Positions 37,260-45,289 of a DNA stretch of 64,000 nucleotides are shown here, in pieces; the first letter of the stretch is position 1; the number at the start of each line of letters is the position of its first letter. Made by a program: the position numbers and the translations under genes. The notes under the pieces are model-generated. The model saw only the letters and a program-made list of their open reading frames with translations. It was not told the DNA's origin and did not search any database. The DNA comes from Geobacter sp. FeAm09 (lineage in GTDB: Bacteria; Desulfobacterota; Desulfuromonadia; Geobacterales; Pseudopelobacteraceae). The stretch spans positions 3,900,001-3,964,000 of the forward strand of contig NZ_CP042466.1 in the NCBI RefSeq assembly GCF_008330225.1, given 5' to 3'.

Positions 37260-37802
37260 TCAGAAGTAACGTTTCAACAGTCCGGCAAAGACCTGCCCGT
37301 GGCGGGCCTCGTCCTTGCACATCTCGTGAACGGTGTCGTGGATGGCGTCATAGTTGAGCTGCTTGGCCTTGGTCGCCAGATCCTTCTTGCCTTTGCAGGC
37401 CCCGTTTTCCGCTTCGATGCGCACGGTGAGGTTTGCCTTGGTATCGGCCTTGACGACCTCACCCAGCAGCTCGGCAAACTTGGCGGCATGCTCGGCCTCC
37501 TCGAAAGCGATCCGCTTATAGGCTTCAGCCACTTCGGGGTAGCCCTCCCGGTCGGCCTGGCGGCTCATGGCCAGATACATGCCGACTTCGGTACATTCTC
37601 CCATGAAGTTGCTTCTGAGCCCTTCGATGACCTCCTGATCAACCCCTTGTGCGACACCGATCCGGTGTTCATCGGCCCAACTGAGATCACGGTCGTCCTT
37701 CAGGGCGAATTTCTCGGCCGGCGCCTTGCATTGGGGGCACTCGGCCGGGGGGGCGTCTCCCTCGTGGACATAACCGCAGATGGTGCAGACAAACTTCTTC
37801 AT
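37260..37802 (-). CDS. Rubrerythrin with N-terminal rubredoxin domain (reverse rubrerythrin)
   Basis: 180 aa peroxide-reducing di-iron protein. Domain order is reversed relative to classical rubrerythrin: rubredoxin first ([23 protein letters not shown]), then the ferritin-like domain with glutamate/histidine ligands ([40 protein letters not shown]). It would detoxify H2O2 in the anaerobic cytoplasm using electrons from rubredoxin-type carriers. It is close to nitroreductase, pirin and peroxiredoxin genes, forming an oxidative-stress cluster. Confidence 0.93.
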   Translation of the reverse strand: MKKFVCTICGYVHEGDAPPAECPQCKAPAEKFALKDDRDLSWADEHRIGVAQGVDQEVIEGLRSNFMGECTEVGMYLAMSRQADREGYPEVAEAYKRIAFEEAEHAAKFAELLGEVVKADTKANLTVRIEAENGACKGKKDLATKAKQLNYDAIHDTVHEMCKDEARHGQVFAGLLKRYF

Positions 37803-37901
37803 TACCTTCTCCTTTTCATTTCAGTCGATTTTTGCCGCGCCGTTACGCGGGCCCTGCCGTGCGACGCTGCACCGGGGCCAGGAAACAAGCGTTGATGACT
37901 A

Positions 37902-38084
37902 TTACTCCAAATCGCCAGGCATGCAAACGTTTTTGGCGGAATTTGCCACATTGCCGCAATTTTCGCACCTCACGGCGGGGCGGTCGGTGACCTGGCGGAT
38001 GATATCCCACTCCTGTTGGCTTTCCAATTCGCAGAGGTGCCCCTGGTGCTCCTCGCAGCTGCTGCAGGCCGTGTCTTCAGTCAT
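37902..38084 (-). CDS. Small cysteine-rich (zinc-ribbon-like) protein
   Basis: 60 aa. It has CSSCEEHQGHLC in the N-terminal half and CENCGNVANSAKNVC in the C-terminal half, two CxxC knuckles that could hold zinc or iron-sulfur. The frame extends upstream, but AAAGGAG precedes the ATG 38084 (MTEDTACS), giving a normal start. It is encoded between nitroreductase and rubrerythrin and is probably cotranscribed. I do not recognise a function; a small metal-binding partner of rubrerythrin is one guess. Confidence 0.65.
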   Translation of the reverse strand: MTEDTACSSCEEHQGHLCELESQQEWDIIRQVTDRPAVRCENCGNVANSAKNVCMPGDLE

Positions 38085-38131
38085 GGCATCATGCTCCTTT
38101 CTTTGTGGTCGCTGCAGAAAACGGGCAGCGG

Positions 38132-38734
38132 TTATTTGAAGAGTTTTATCCGATCCGCGCACGGCTGGAACGCTTTTTCATCGGGTTGGGAGACCGGTTT
38201 GCCGAAAGGCATCTGGGCCATCAGCTTCCACGTTGCCGGGATGTTCCAGGCGGTCTTTACCGCCTCGTCGATAACCGGATTGTAATGCTGCAGCGTGGCG
38301 CCGAACCCTTCTATTTCCAGGGCCGTCCAGATGGCAAACTGCAGCATGCCCGACGACTGGCTGGACCAGACGGGGAAATTGTCCTTGTATAAAGGGAACT
38401 TCTGCTGCAACCCCTCGACGATGCCGGTGTCTTCGAAATAGAGGATCGAACCGTAGCCGCTGCGAAACGCCCCGTCGATCTTGCCTTCGGTCGTTTTGAA
38501 GGCCTCCGTCGGCACGATCTTGCGCAATTCGTCCTTGGTCAGATCCCACAACCGGTCATGCTGCTCACCCAGGAGGATAACCACCCGGGAGCTTTGGGAA
38601 TTGAACGACGACGGCACGTGCTTTACCGCCTCCCCCACAATCTCCGCGATCCGTTCGTCGGAGGTGACCGGTTCTTTGCTGATGGTGTAGCAGGACCTTC
38701 TTGTCTTCACGGCATCCCAAAATGAACTCTGCAT
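38132..38734 (-). CDS. Nitroreductase family FMN protein
   Basis: 200 aa. The N-terminal FWDAVKTRRSCYTISKEPV and the HVPSSFNSQSSRVVILLGEQH segment are typical of the YdgI/HBN1-type nitroreductases that bind FMN and reduce nitro compounds or quinones with NAD(P)H. WSSQSSGMLQFAIWTALEIEGFGATLQHYNP forms the central helix region (quoted in parts). It lies 45 bases after pirin in the same direction, so both probably share the promoter near 39500. Confidence 0.9.
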   Translation of the reverse strand: MQSSFWDAVKTRRSCYTISKEPVTSDERIAEIVGEAVKHVPSSFNSQSSRVVILLGEQHDRLWDLTKDELRKIVPTEAFKTTEGKIDGAFRSGYGSILYFEDTGIVEGLQQKFPLYKDNFPVWSSQSSGMLQFAIWTALEIEGFGATLQHYNPVIDEAVKTAWNIPATWKLMAQMPFGKPVSQPDEKAFQPCADRIKLFK

Positions 38735-38779
38735 AAAACGTCTCCTTTTTCTCGATTCGTGTTGTATGGTTTTTCTGCA

Positions 38780-39478
38780 TCAGGCCAGGTCGAAGAGCAG
38801 CAGTTCCGCCTTTTCCCGTCCTGTTATCAGCACCTGCTCCTCACCGCTTACGGCAGCGCCGTCACCCTGCTCCAGCGCCAGGCCATTCACGAGAACCGGG
38901 CCGCGGGCAACCTGGAGCCAGGCATGCCGGCCGGCGGGAATGGGGTGAACAAGCTCTTCGCCCGGCACCAGCGCCGTCGCATACAGATTCACATCCTGAT
39001 GGATCATGACCGACCCGGCCCGGCCATCGGGAGAAGCAACCAGCCTGAGGACGCCACGCTCTTCCCGCTCGGGAAAAGTCTTCTGCTCATACCCCGGCGC
39101 CACACCCTCCCGTGAGGGCAGAATCCATATCTGGAGGAAATGAACCTGTTCCGTTGGGGAATGGTTGTATTCGCTGTGGGTTATGCCGGTGCCGGCACTC
39201 ATGCGCTGCACGTCGCCGGGGCGGATGACCGAGCCGTTGCCCATGCTGTCCCGATGCTCCAGCGCCCCTTCCAGGACGTAGGAGATGATCTCCATGTCCC
39301 GGTGCGGGTGAGTGGGGAAACCTTTCCCCGGTTGGACCCGGTCTTCGTTGATGACCCGCAGCGCCCTGAACCCCATGTGCCGCTGGTCGTAGTAGTCGGC
39401 GAAGGAGAAGGTATGCTGGCTGTTCAGCCAGCCGTGGTCGGCATGCCCGCGGTCGTGTGATTTTCGTATGGTGATCAT
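38780..39478 (-). CDS. Pirin family protein (YhhW-type)
   Basis: 232 aa bicupin. It shows HPHRDMEIISYVLEGALEHRDSMGN and GTGITHSEYNHSP, with the metal-ligand histidines/glutamate of quercetin 2,3-dioxygenase-type pirins. The biochemical role in anaerobes is not clear; pirins are often linked to redox stress. It is the first gene of the leftward group pirin, nitroreductase, small Cys protein, rubrerythrin. RBS is GGGGGGCAG. Confidence 0.92.
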   Translation of the reverse strand: MITIRKSHDRGHADHGWLNSQHTFSFADYYDQRHMGFRALRVINEDRVQPGKGFPTHPHRDMEIISYVLEGALEHRDSMGNGSVIRPGDVQRMSAGTGITHSEYNHSPTEQVHFLQIWILPSREGVAPGYEQKTFPEREERGVLRLVASPDGRAGSVMIHQDVNLYATALVPGEELVHPIPAGRHAWLQVARGPVLVNGLALEQGDGAAVSGEEQVLITGREKAELLLFDLA

Positions 39479-39528
39479 CTTCGCTGCCCCCCTGTGGCGG
39501 ACTGTGGTGGGTGCTTGGTTGTCAAATG

Positions 39529-39542
39529 GTTTAATATTAAAC
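39529..39542. promoter_or_regulatory. Perfect palindrome upstream of pirin
   Basis: GTTTAATATTAAAC is a perfect 14-base palindrome about 50 bases upstream of the pirin ATG. It is AT-rich in a GC-rich genome and suits an operator of the MarR or Rrf2 kind (inference). Confidence 0.55.
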
Positions 39543-39664
39543 TATATCCCCCGCTGCAAAGAGTCAAGAACATTTTTTGCCGCACAGTTTCCAGCGGCAC
39601 CCGGATAGAACCAGTTCACGACCCTCCCCGAAACGAAAAAGACTAAAAGACTATTTTTATCCTC

Positions 39665-39693
39665 TTGACAGGTGCGGGATTGGCTGGTATTAG
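39665..39693 (+). promoter_or_regulatory. Promoter of the peroxiredoxin gene with adjacent dyad
   Basis: TTGACA (39665-39670), 17-base spacer, TATTAG (39688-39693). Just downstream, TAGTGCAT-TCG-ATGCaACTA is an imperfect dyad that overlaps the expected transcription start and could be a repressor site. Confidence 0.7.
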
Positions 39694-39737
39694 TTTAGTG
39701 CATTCGATGCAACTATCTACAAAAAGGAGAGAATCCC

Positions 39738-40337
39738 ATGTCCATCGCGACCCTCGTCACCCAACAGGCCCCCGATTTCACTGCGGATGCAGTCCTGCCG
39801 GACAATACTTTCGGTCAGCTTACCCTTTCCGGCTTCAAGGGGAAGAATGTCGTCCTGTTTTTCTACCCGCTGGACTTTACCTTTGTCTGCCCGTCCGAGA
39901 TCCTGGCCTTCAACAAGAAGCTGGATGAATTCAAGAAGCGCAATACCGAGGTGATCGGGGTTTCCATCGATTCCAAATTCACCCATCTGGCCTGGAAAAA
40001 CACCCCGGTCGAGGACGGCGGTATCGGCCAGATCCAGTATCCGCTGGTGTCCGACCTGAACAAGAACATCGCCCGGGAATACGGCATCCTGTTCAATGAA
40101 TCCGTCGCCCTGCGCGGCCTCTTTCTCATCGATACCAAGGGCGTCATCCGCCACGCCGTCATCAACGACCTGCCCTTGGGGCGCAATGTGGCCGAAGCGC
40201 TGCGCATGGTGGACGCCCTCCAGTTCGTCGAAACCCACGGCGACCAGGTCTGCCCGGCCAACTGGCAGGAAGGCGAGGAAGCCATGAAGCCGACCGAGGA
40301 AGGGGTTGCCAGCTACCTTGCCAAGCACGCCAAATAG
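39738..40337 (+). CDS. 2-Cys peroxiredoxin (AhpC/Prx1 type)
   Basis: 199 aa peroxidase. The peroxidatic Cys lies in FYPLDFTFVCPSEILAF, and the resolving Cys in HGDQVCPANWQEGEEAM near the C-terminus; DSKFTHLAW and LRGLFLIDTKGVIRH are standard. It reduces H2O2 and organic peroxides with thioredoxin or AhpF-like donors. RBS AAAAGGAG. It is divergent from the pirin group and has its own strong promoter. Confidence 0.95.
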   Translation: MSIATLVTQQAPDFTADAVLPDNTFGQLTLSGFKGKNVVLFFYPLDFTFVCPSEILAFNKKLDEFKKRNTEVIGVSIDSKFTHLAWKNTPVEDGGIGQIQYPLVSDLNKNIAREYGILFNESVALRGLFLIDTKGVIRHAVINDLPLGRNVAEALRMVDALQFVETHGDQVCPANWQEGEEAMKPTEEGVASYLAKHAK

Positions 40338-40366
40338 TTTCCATCCGGAAATACCGGATGAGAAAC
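40337..40366. repeat. CATCCGG hairpin element, copy 1
   Basis: GTTTC-CATCCGG, loop AAATA, CCGGATG-a-GAAAC. A close relative with a GAAA loop stands at 58300-58325. Both directly follow a stop codon, so they may be dispersed 3'-end elements. Confidence 0.6.
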
Positions 40367-40380
40367 TATTGATTACGCGG

Positions 40381-40412
40381 AAAGGCGCGGCAGGAATTGC
40401 TGCGCCTTTTTT
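40381..40412 (+). terminator. Terminator of the peroxiredoxin gene
   Basis: AAAGGCGC pairs with GCGCCTTT around a GGCAGGAATTGCT loop that can fold further, followed by a run of six T. It stands 44 bases after the stop. Confidence 0.8.
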
Positions 40413-40441
40413 GTTCAGCCGCCAGTAACCACGGCTACGAG

Positions 40442-40479
40442 CAGGTTGTTCAAAAATAGTCAGTCGCACCCGCGAGACA
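40442..40479. repeat. Dispersed intergenic repeat, copy 1
   Basis: CAGGTTGTtCAAAAATAGTC followed by AG and TCGCACCCGCGAGACA. Copy 2 at 53811-53852 differs by one base and a 4-base ATTG insertion. Both copies come after an intrinsic terminator and before the next gene. Confidence 0.75.
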
Positions 40480-40513
40480 AGACCAGAGGAGGCCCTCACC
40501 CGGCCTTTGGCCA

Positions 40514-40565
40514 CCCTCTCCCAGAGGGAGAGGGTAACGGTATCCCTTCTCCCCTTGGGAGAAGG
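40514..40565. repeat. Pair of triloop hairpins in the spacer before the DNA polymerase
   Basis: CCCTCTCCC-AGA-GGGAGAGGG (40514-40534) and CCTTCTCCC-CTT-GGGAGAAGG (40545-40565). Both have perfect 9-bp stems. The flanks CCCTCACCC and GATGAGGGGCG are also complementary, so the whole block 40493-40578 can fold. This wording is a widespread intergenic repeat type. The 303-base gap from 40338 is filled by these repeats and the terminator. Confidence 0.65.
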
Positions 40566-40640
40566 ATAGGATGAGGGGCGTTACGCCGCACGAAAGGGCT
40601 TTCGAGGACGGCGACGACAACAACCACAGAGGGTTGCGCC

Positions 40641-42881
40641 ATGCAGATGAGCGATATGGGACAGAATCCGCTGCTGTTCGGCCATGACAGCCGGCCCGGC
40701 ATCATCGCCGTCGAGCCGGCCGGCCCCTTTGTGCGCCTCTTCTTCCGGACGGCCCACGGCGTCCAGTTTCACGACGAGCCGTTCCGTCCCTTCATCCTGC
40801 TCAGCGACCCGGCCCTGGTGAGCGGCTGCCGGGCGCCCTGCTCGGTGCGCCAACTGGCGGGCGACGACTTCTACCGTTTCCAGCTCCTGTTCGATTCATG
40901 GGGCGATTGCCTGACGGCGCGGGATTTCCTTGCCGCCAAGACCGGGATGCCGGCCGGCAGCGCCGATGCCCCCTACCTGTTCATCTCCGACCTTTCCCAC
41001 CAGTATCTCCTGGCCACCGGCGCGACGCTGTTCAAGGGGCTGGACTTCGGCGACCTGCGCTGCCTGGCGCTGGACATCGAGACCTATTGCGCCGAGGGGT
41101 TCGAGTTCTCGAACCCCAAGCGCCGGGAAGACCGGATCGTTTCCATCGCCCTCAAGGATTCCCACGGCACGGAGACCGTGCTGCGCGGGGACCAGCTCGA
41201 CGAGCCGGCCATGCTCCGGGCGCTCAACGAGGCCATCCGGGGCTGCGACCCGGACGTCATCATCGGCCATAACATCTTCCGGTTCGATCTGGAGTACATC
41301 GCCGCCCGCGCCGAACTGCACGGCATCCGCCTCGGCTGGGGGCGCAACGGCGCCCCACCCCACATCACGGCGAATTCCCGCTGGTCCCTGGCGGAAAAGG
41401 TCATCGACTATCCCCGGTGGGACGTGTACGGCCGCCATATCATCGACACCTATTTCCTGGTGCAGCTCTACGACATCTCGCTCCGCAGCCTGGAGAGCCA
41501 CGGGCTGAAACAGGTGGCCCGGCATTTCGGCATCGCGGCGGATGAGCGGGTCTACCTGGCGGGGGGCGGGATCGCCGCCGCCTTCGACAGCGACCCGGAG
41601 ACGCTCTACCGCTACAACCTGGACGATGTCCGCGAGACCCTGGACCTGTTCCGCCTGCTGGGCTACCCCTGGTTCCTGCAGACCCGCATCTTCCCCTACT
41701 CCTTTCAGAACTGCCCCCTGCGGGGCAACGCAACACGCATCAATGCGCTGTTCGTGCGGGAATACCTCCACCGCGGCCATGCGGTGCCCCGGCGCACCGG
41801 CGCGGCGCCCGCCTTCGAAGGGGGATACACGGAGAGTGCGGCGCAGGGGGTGTGGGGGCCGATCGTCCATTGCGACGTGGCGTCCCTTTACCCCTCCCTG
41901 ATGCTGACCTACCGCCTCGGGCCGGCCAAGGACACCCTGGGGCTCTTCCTGCCGATGCTGGCGGAACTGCGCCGCTTCAGGCTGGAGGCGAAACGGGCCG
42001 CCCGGGAGAGCACCGCCCCGGGCGAGCGCCACTACTACGACGCCCTCCAGCAGGTCTTCAAGGTGCTGATCAATTCGTTTTTCGGCTATCTGGGTGCCCC
42101 GCTGCACAACTTTTCCGACCCCGAGGCCGCCGCCGAGGTGACCCGCCTGGGGCGGCTGACCATCAGGAACATGATCGGCCTGCTGAAGGCGGAGGGGGCG
42201 GTGCCGGTGGAGGTGGATACGGACGGAATCTACTTCAGGCCGCCGGAGTCGTGCGCCACGGAGGCGGACGAGGCGGCCCTGGTGGCCCGGGTGTCCCAAG
42301 GGGTTCCCGAGGGGATCGAGGTGGAGATGGATGGCAGGTACCGGTCCATGTTCGCCTACAAGGCCAAGAATTACGCCCTCCTGGGGTATGACGGCCGGAT
42401 CGTCATCAGGGGGAGCGGGCTCCGTTCCCGCGGCATGGAGCGCTACCTGCGGGAGTTCATGCGCGACGCCATTACGCTGCTGTTGGCCGGCTCGCCGGCG
42501 GAGTTGGAGCGGTTGTACCAGCAGTACCTGGCCCGTCTCCGGTCCAAAGAGCTGGACGTGGCATGGGTCGCCCGCACGGAGACGCTCAACGAGTCGCCGG
42601 CAACCTACCGGGAGAAGGTGGAAAAGGGGCGGCGCAACCCCGCCGCCGCCTTTGAAATCGCCCTGGCGTCGCAGCGCCTTTACCGGGCCGGCGATCAGGT
42701 CAGCTACTATGTCGGCGGATCGGCCCGGGACGCGACGGCGTACGAGCACTGCCGCCCCGTGAGCGCCTTCGCCCCCGAACATCCCGACATCAACATCCCC
42801 TACTACGTCGATAAGCTGCGCCATCTCAAGCGGCGTTTCGATCCGTATCTTCCCAAGGAGCCAACGCTTTTCGAGCTGTGA
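40641..42881 (+). CDS. Family-B DNA polymerase (DNA polymerase II type)
   Basis: 746 aa, as Pol II-type enzymes. The 3'-5' exonuclease is intact (LALDIETYC for Exo I, IIGHNIFRFDLEYI for Exo II, YNLDDVRETLDL for Exo III). Polymerase motifs are CDVASLYPSLML (A), KVLINSFFGYLG (B) and VEVDTDGIYF (C, with the DTD catalytic pair). It would act in translesion or repair synthesis. It is preceded by a repeat-filled spacer and no neighbouring replication genes are seen. The first ATG has GAGGG upstream; other ATGs (MSDMGQN) lie within 2 codons. Confidence 0.92.
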   Translation: MQMSDMGQNPLLFGHDSRPGIIAVEPAGPFVRLFFRTAHGVQFHDEPFRPFILLSDPALVSGCRAPCSVRQLAGDDFYRFQLLFDSWGDCLTARDFLAAKTGMPAGSADAPYLFISDLSHQYLLATGATLFKGLDFGDLRCLALDIETYCAEGFEFSNPKRREDRIVSIALKDSHGTETVLRGDQLDEPAMLRALNEAIRGCDPDVIIGHNIFRFDLEYIAARAELHGIRLGWGRNGAPPHITANSRWSLAEKVIDYPRWDVYGRHIIDTYFLVQLYDISLRSLESHGLKQVARHFGIAADERVYLAGGGIAAAFDSDPETLYRYNLDDVRETLDLFRLLGYPWFLQTRIFPYSFQNCPLRGNATRINALFVREYLHRGHAVPRRTGAAPAFEGGYTESAAQGVWGPIVHCDVASLYPSLMLTYRLGPAKDTLGLFLPMLAELRRFRLEAKRAARESTAPGERHYYDALQQVFKVLINSFFGYLGAPLHNFSDPEAAAEVTRLGRLTIRNMIGLLKAEGAVPVEVDTDGIYFRPPESCATEADEAALVARVSQGVPEGIEVEMDGRYRSMFAYKAKNYALLGYDGRIVIRGSGLRSRGMERYLREFMRDAITLLLAGSPAELERLYQQYLARLRSKELDVAWVARTETLNESPATYREKVEKGRRNPAAAFEIALASQRLYRAGDQVSYYVGGSARDATAYEHCRPVSAFAPEHPDINIPYYVDKLRHLKRRFDPYLPKEPTLFEL

Positions 42882-42953
42882 ACCTTCTTGCATGCCGAGG
42901 TCGTTTGTGGTAAGAGGCTACAGAAACAGTAATCGCCGACCAAAGGAGATGCC

Positions 42954-43370
42954 ATGAAGACGAATCTGCTGCTTTCCGTTATGCTGCTGGCCGTCGTACT
43001 GACGGTGCCGGTTACGGCCCGGGCCGAGCAGCAGCCCGAGATGATCGCCGAAAAGATGGCCGTCAAACTCACCCGCGGCGTCACCAACGTCGCCACCAGC
43101 ATTGTCGAAATACCCAAACAGTCGATGCTGACCGTCCGCGACATGGGCAAGGCCGGGTATGTGGTCGGCCCGCTCAAGGGGATCGGCATGACGCTCTACC
43201 GGGGCTTCATCGGCGTGGCGGAGGCGGTGTTCTTCCTCGTCCCCCAGCCCGGGTACTACGATCCCATGATCGACCCGGCCTACGTGTGGGAAGGGTGGGA
43301 CCCCAAGCGGGATACGTCGGCGATTGCCTCCCAAAGCGGCCAGGAGCCTTCCCAACAGGAGGCGCACTAG
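42954..43370 (+). CDS. TIGR04073-type exported protein, paralog 1
   Basis: 138 aa. Signal peptide ending TARA-EQ. The mature part has the family text KLTRGVTNVATSIVEIPKQ, GPLKGIGMTLYRGFIGVAEAVFF and YDPMIDPAYVWEG. The family is called exosortase system-associated, but no exosortase is visible here. Function unknown; probably envelope-associated. RBS AAAGGAG. The paralog follows after 1 base. Confidence 0.8.
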   Translation: MKTNLLLSVMLLAVVLTVPVTARAEQQPEMIAEKMAVKLTRGVTNVATSIVEIPKQSMLTVRDMGKAGYVVGPLKGIGMTLYRGFIGVAEAVFFLVPQPGYYDPMIDPAYVWEGWDPKRDTSAIASQSGQEPSQQEAH

Positions 43371-43371
43371 C

Positions 43372-43755
43372 ATGGGGCAGCTTCGTTCTCTGGTGGCGAC
43401 GGCCCTCCTTCTGGCGGCAAGCCTCTGTGTGCAGCCGGCCCAGGCTACGGACCAGTTTAAAACGGTGGAGACCTCGACCCCCCAGGAGGTGGTGGGGGGC
43501 ATGTCCGTCAAGATGGTCCGCGGGGTGGCCAATGCTACGCTGGGATGGTGGGAGTTGCCGAAGCAGGTCTATCAGACCTTTCACGAGGAAGGGGTTGGGA
43601 TGGGGCTCACCGTCGGCCCGCTCAAGGGGCTCGGCATGACGCTGGTCAGGACGTTGAGCGGCGTGGGCGAGGTACTTACCTTTCCTTTCCCCTACCCCGG
43701 TTTTTACGCCCCTTATTTCGAACCGGAATTCGTCTGGCAGAAGGAACGGAAATAG
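43372..43755 (+). CDS. TIGR04073-type exported protein, paralog 2
   Basis: 127 aa. Signal peptide ending AQA-TD; then KMVRGVANATLGWWELPKQ, GPLKGLGMTLVRTLSGVGEVLTFPF and FYAPYFEPEFVWQ, aligned throughout with paralog 1. Starts at ATG 43372 (RBS CAGGAGG), directly after the first gene. The tandem pair suggests duplication, and the longer in-frame extension upstream overlaps paralog 1 and is rejected. Confidence 0.8.
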   Translation: MGQLRSLVATALLLAASLCVQPAQATDQFKTVETSTPQEVVGGMSVKMVRGVANATLGWWELPKQVYQTFHEEGVGMGLTVGPLKGLGMTLVRTLSGVGEVLTFPFPYPGFYAPYFEPEFVWQKERK

Positions 43756-43798
43756 ACGGCCGCCGCCCCGGGGAAACGGCCCGGGACGGCATCGTCCC

Positions 43799-44665
43799 TC
43801 ACTGTGCCAGTCTCTGATGCAGGTAGCGCTCGAATTCCACCTTAAACTCGCTCCGTTTCAGGGCCATGTCCACCGTGGCCTTGAGGAAGCCCAGCTTGTC
43901 GCCGCAGTCGTGGCGCAATCCCTCGAAAAGACAGCCGTAGACCGCCTCTTCCTTTGAAAGTTTGAGGATGGCGTCGGTAAGCTGGATCTCCCCCCCCTTC
44001 CCCGGTTCCTGCTGCTCCAGAATCTTGAAGATCCGCGGCGTCAGGACGTAGCGGCCGATGATGGCCATGTCCGAAGGCGCTTCCTCCTGCCGGGGCTTCT
44101 CCACCATGTCCTCGACCTGGAAGACGTGCTCGGAGAGCCGGTTCGCCTTTACGCAGCCGTAGGAGGAAATGTTCTCCATGGGGACCTTCTCCAGCGCCAG
44201 CACCGAGCCGGCGCGCTCTTCGAAAACATCCAGCAGTTGCCGCAAGCAGGGGCGTTCGCTGTCGATGATGTCGTCGCCCAGAAGGACGGCAAAAGGCTCG
44301 TTGCCCACAAAATCCTTGGCGCAGAGGATGGCGTGCCCCAGGCCGAGCGCCTTCTTTTGGCGGACATAAAAGATATCGAGCATTTCCGCGATTTCGCGGA
44401 TGGCCTTCAGGGTCTTCTGTTTCCCCTTTTCCTCCAGGTGCCATTCCAGTTCGATGGAGATGTCGAAATGGTCCTCAATGGCCCGCTTGCCCCTGCCGGT
44501 GACGAACAGGATCTGCTCGATACCCGAGGCAACCGCCTCCTCGACCACGTACTGCACCAGCGGCTTGTCGATCAGCGGCAGCATTTCCTTTGGTGAGGAC
44601 TTGGTGGCCGGTAGAAACCTGGTGCCGAGTCCGGCAACCGGAAATACCGCTTTCTTGACTTTCAT
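43799..44665 (-). CDS. galU: UTP-glucose-1-phosphate uridylyltransferase
   Basis: 288 aa. N-terminal nucleotide-binding KAVFPVAGLGTRFLPATKSSPKEML (in two overlapping pieces), VQYVVEEAVASGI, LGLGHAILCAKDFVGNEPFAVLLGDDI and VEKP are all present. It makes UDP-glucose for polysaccharide and lipopolysaccharide. It is convergent with the TIGR04073 genes and single; 387 bases upstream separate it from the next gene. Confidence 0.96.
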   Translation of the reverse strand: MKVKKAVFPVAGLGTRFLPATKSSPKEMLPLIDKPLVQYVVEEAVASGIEQILFVTGRGKRAIEDHFDISIELEWHLEEKGKQKTLKAIREIAEMLDIFYVRQKKALGLGHAILCAKDFVGNEPFAVLLGDDIIDSERPCLRQLLDVFEERAGSVLALEKVPMENISSYGCVKANRLSEHVFQVEDMVEKPRQEEAPSDMAIIGRYVLTPRIFKILEQQEPGKGGEIQLTDAILKLSKEEAVYGCLFEGLRHDCGDKLGFLKATVDMALKRSEFKVEFERYLHQRLAQ

Positions 44666-45009
44666 GTGAGCCCCCCTCGATCATGCCCCGCGCGCTTGGT
44701 TCGTAAGCCGTCCGTACCGGCTCTTCCGTCCGTCGCCATGGTTGCGGCCCCTGGATGCGGCCCTGCTGCACCTCGCGTCGCCGCACCCCGGCCCCAGCCT
44801 AAGGCGGCTCGGGATTACTTCCCACGACCAACCGCACGGGCACCTGTTCTGTATTCGGCTGGCCGCTGCTCCCCGCCCGGTACAATCCGGCCGTGTGCAG
44901 CAAGCCCTGCCCGTTCCAGGTTGTCAAAGCCCGTGTATACTACGTGCCAACCCATGGATTTGTAAAGAAAGATTCGAGGGTTGCCCGAATGCGCCCGTGG
45001 TGGCCAAAA
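44666..45009. other. Spacer upstream of galU, no gene seen
   Basis: GC-rich, with many short palindromic bits, but no credible frame or RNA. On the minus strand a TTGACA (around 44934) lacks a good -10 at 17 bases. It presumably holds the galU promoter. Confidence 0.4.
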
Positions 45010-45033
45010 AAAATCCCCCAAAAGGGGGATTTT
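45010..45033 (-). terminator. Terminator of the FmdB-type gene
   Basis: AAAATCCCCC, loop of four bases, GGGGGATTTT: a perfect 10-bp stem. Read on the minus strand it ends in a run of eight T, 20 bases after the stop. Confidence 0.85.
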
Positions 45034-45052
45034 CAAAGTGGATTGGGGGGAA

Positions 45053-45289
45053 TCAGTGCCCCCCGCAACAGCCGCCGCCCGCACAGGCCGCCGGTTTAGG
45101 GGCATCCGTCTTTGGGCAGTATCCCTGATCGAACCAGCCGCCCCCTTTCAGGCTGAAACTGGTGGCGGATATCATTTTTTCCACGGCCCCGCCGCACTTG
45201 GGGCATTCGCTGGCCGGCGGATCGGAAAATTTCTGGCGGAGCTCGAACTGATGGTTGCAAGCGGAACAACAATACTCGTAGACAGGCAT
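45053..45289 (-). CDS. FmdB family zinc-ribbon protein
   Basis: 78 aa. N-terminal MPVYEYCCSACNHQFELRQKF with the second knuckle CPKCGG defines the FmdB putative regulatory family. The C-terminal tail is Cys/Gly-rich (CAGGGCCGGH). Function is uncertain; such proteins occur near formamidase or as general small zinc-ribbon factors. RBS AAGGAGG. It ends at a strong terminator. Confidence 0.87.
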   Translation of the reverse strand: MPVYEYCCSACNHQFELRQKFSDPPASECPKCGGAVEKMISATSFSLKGGGWFDQGYCPKTDAPKPAACAGGGCCGGH

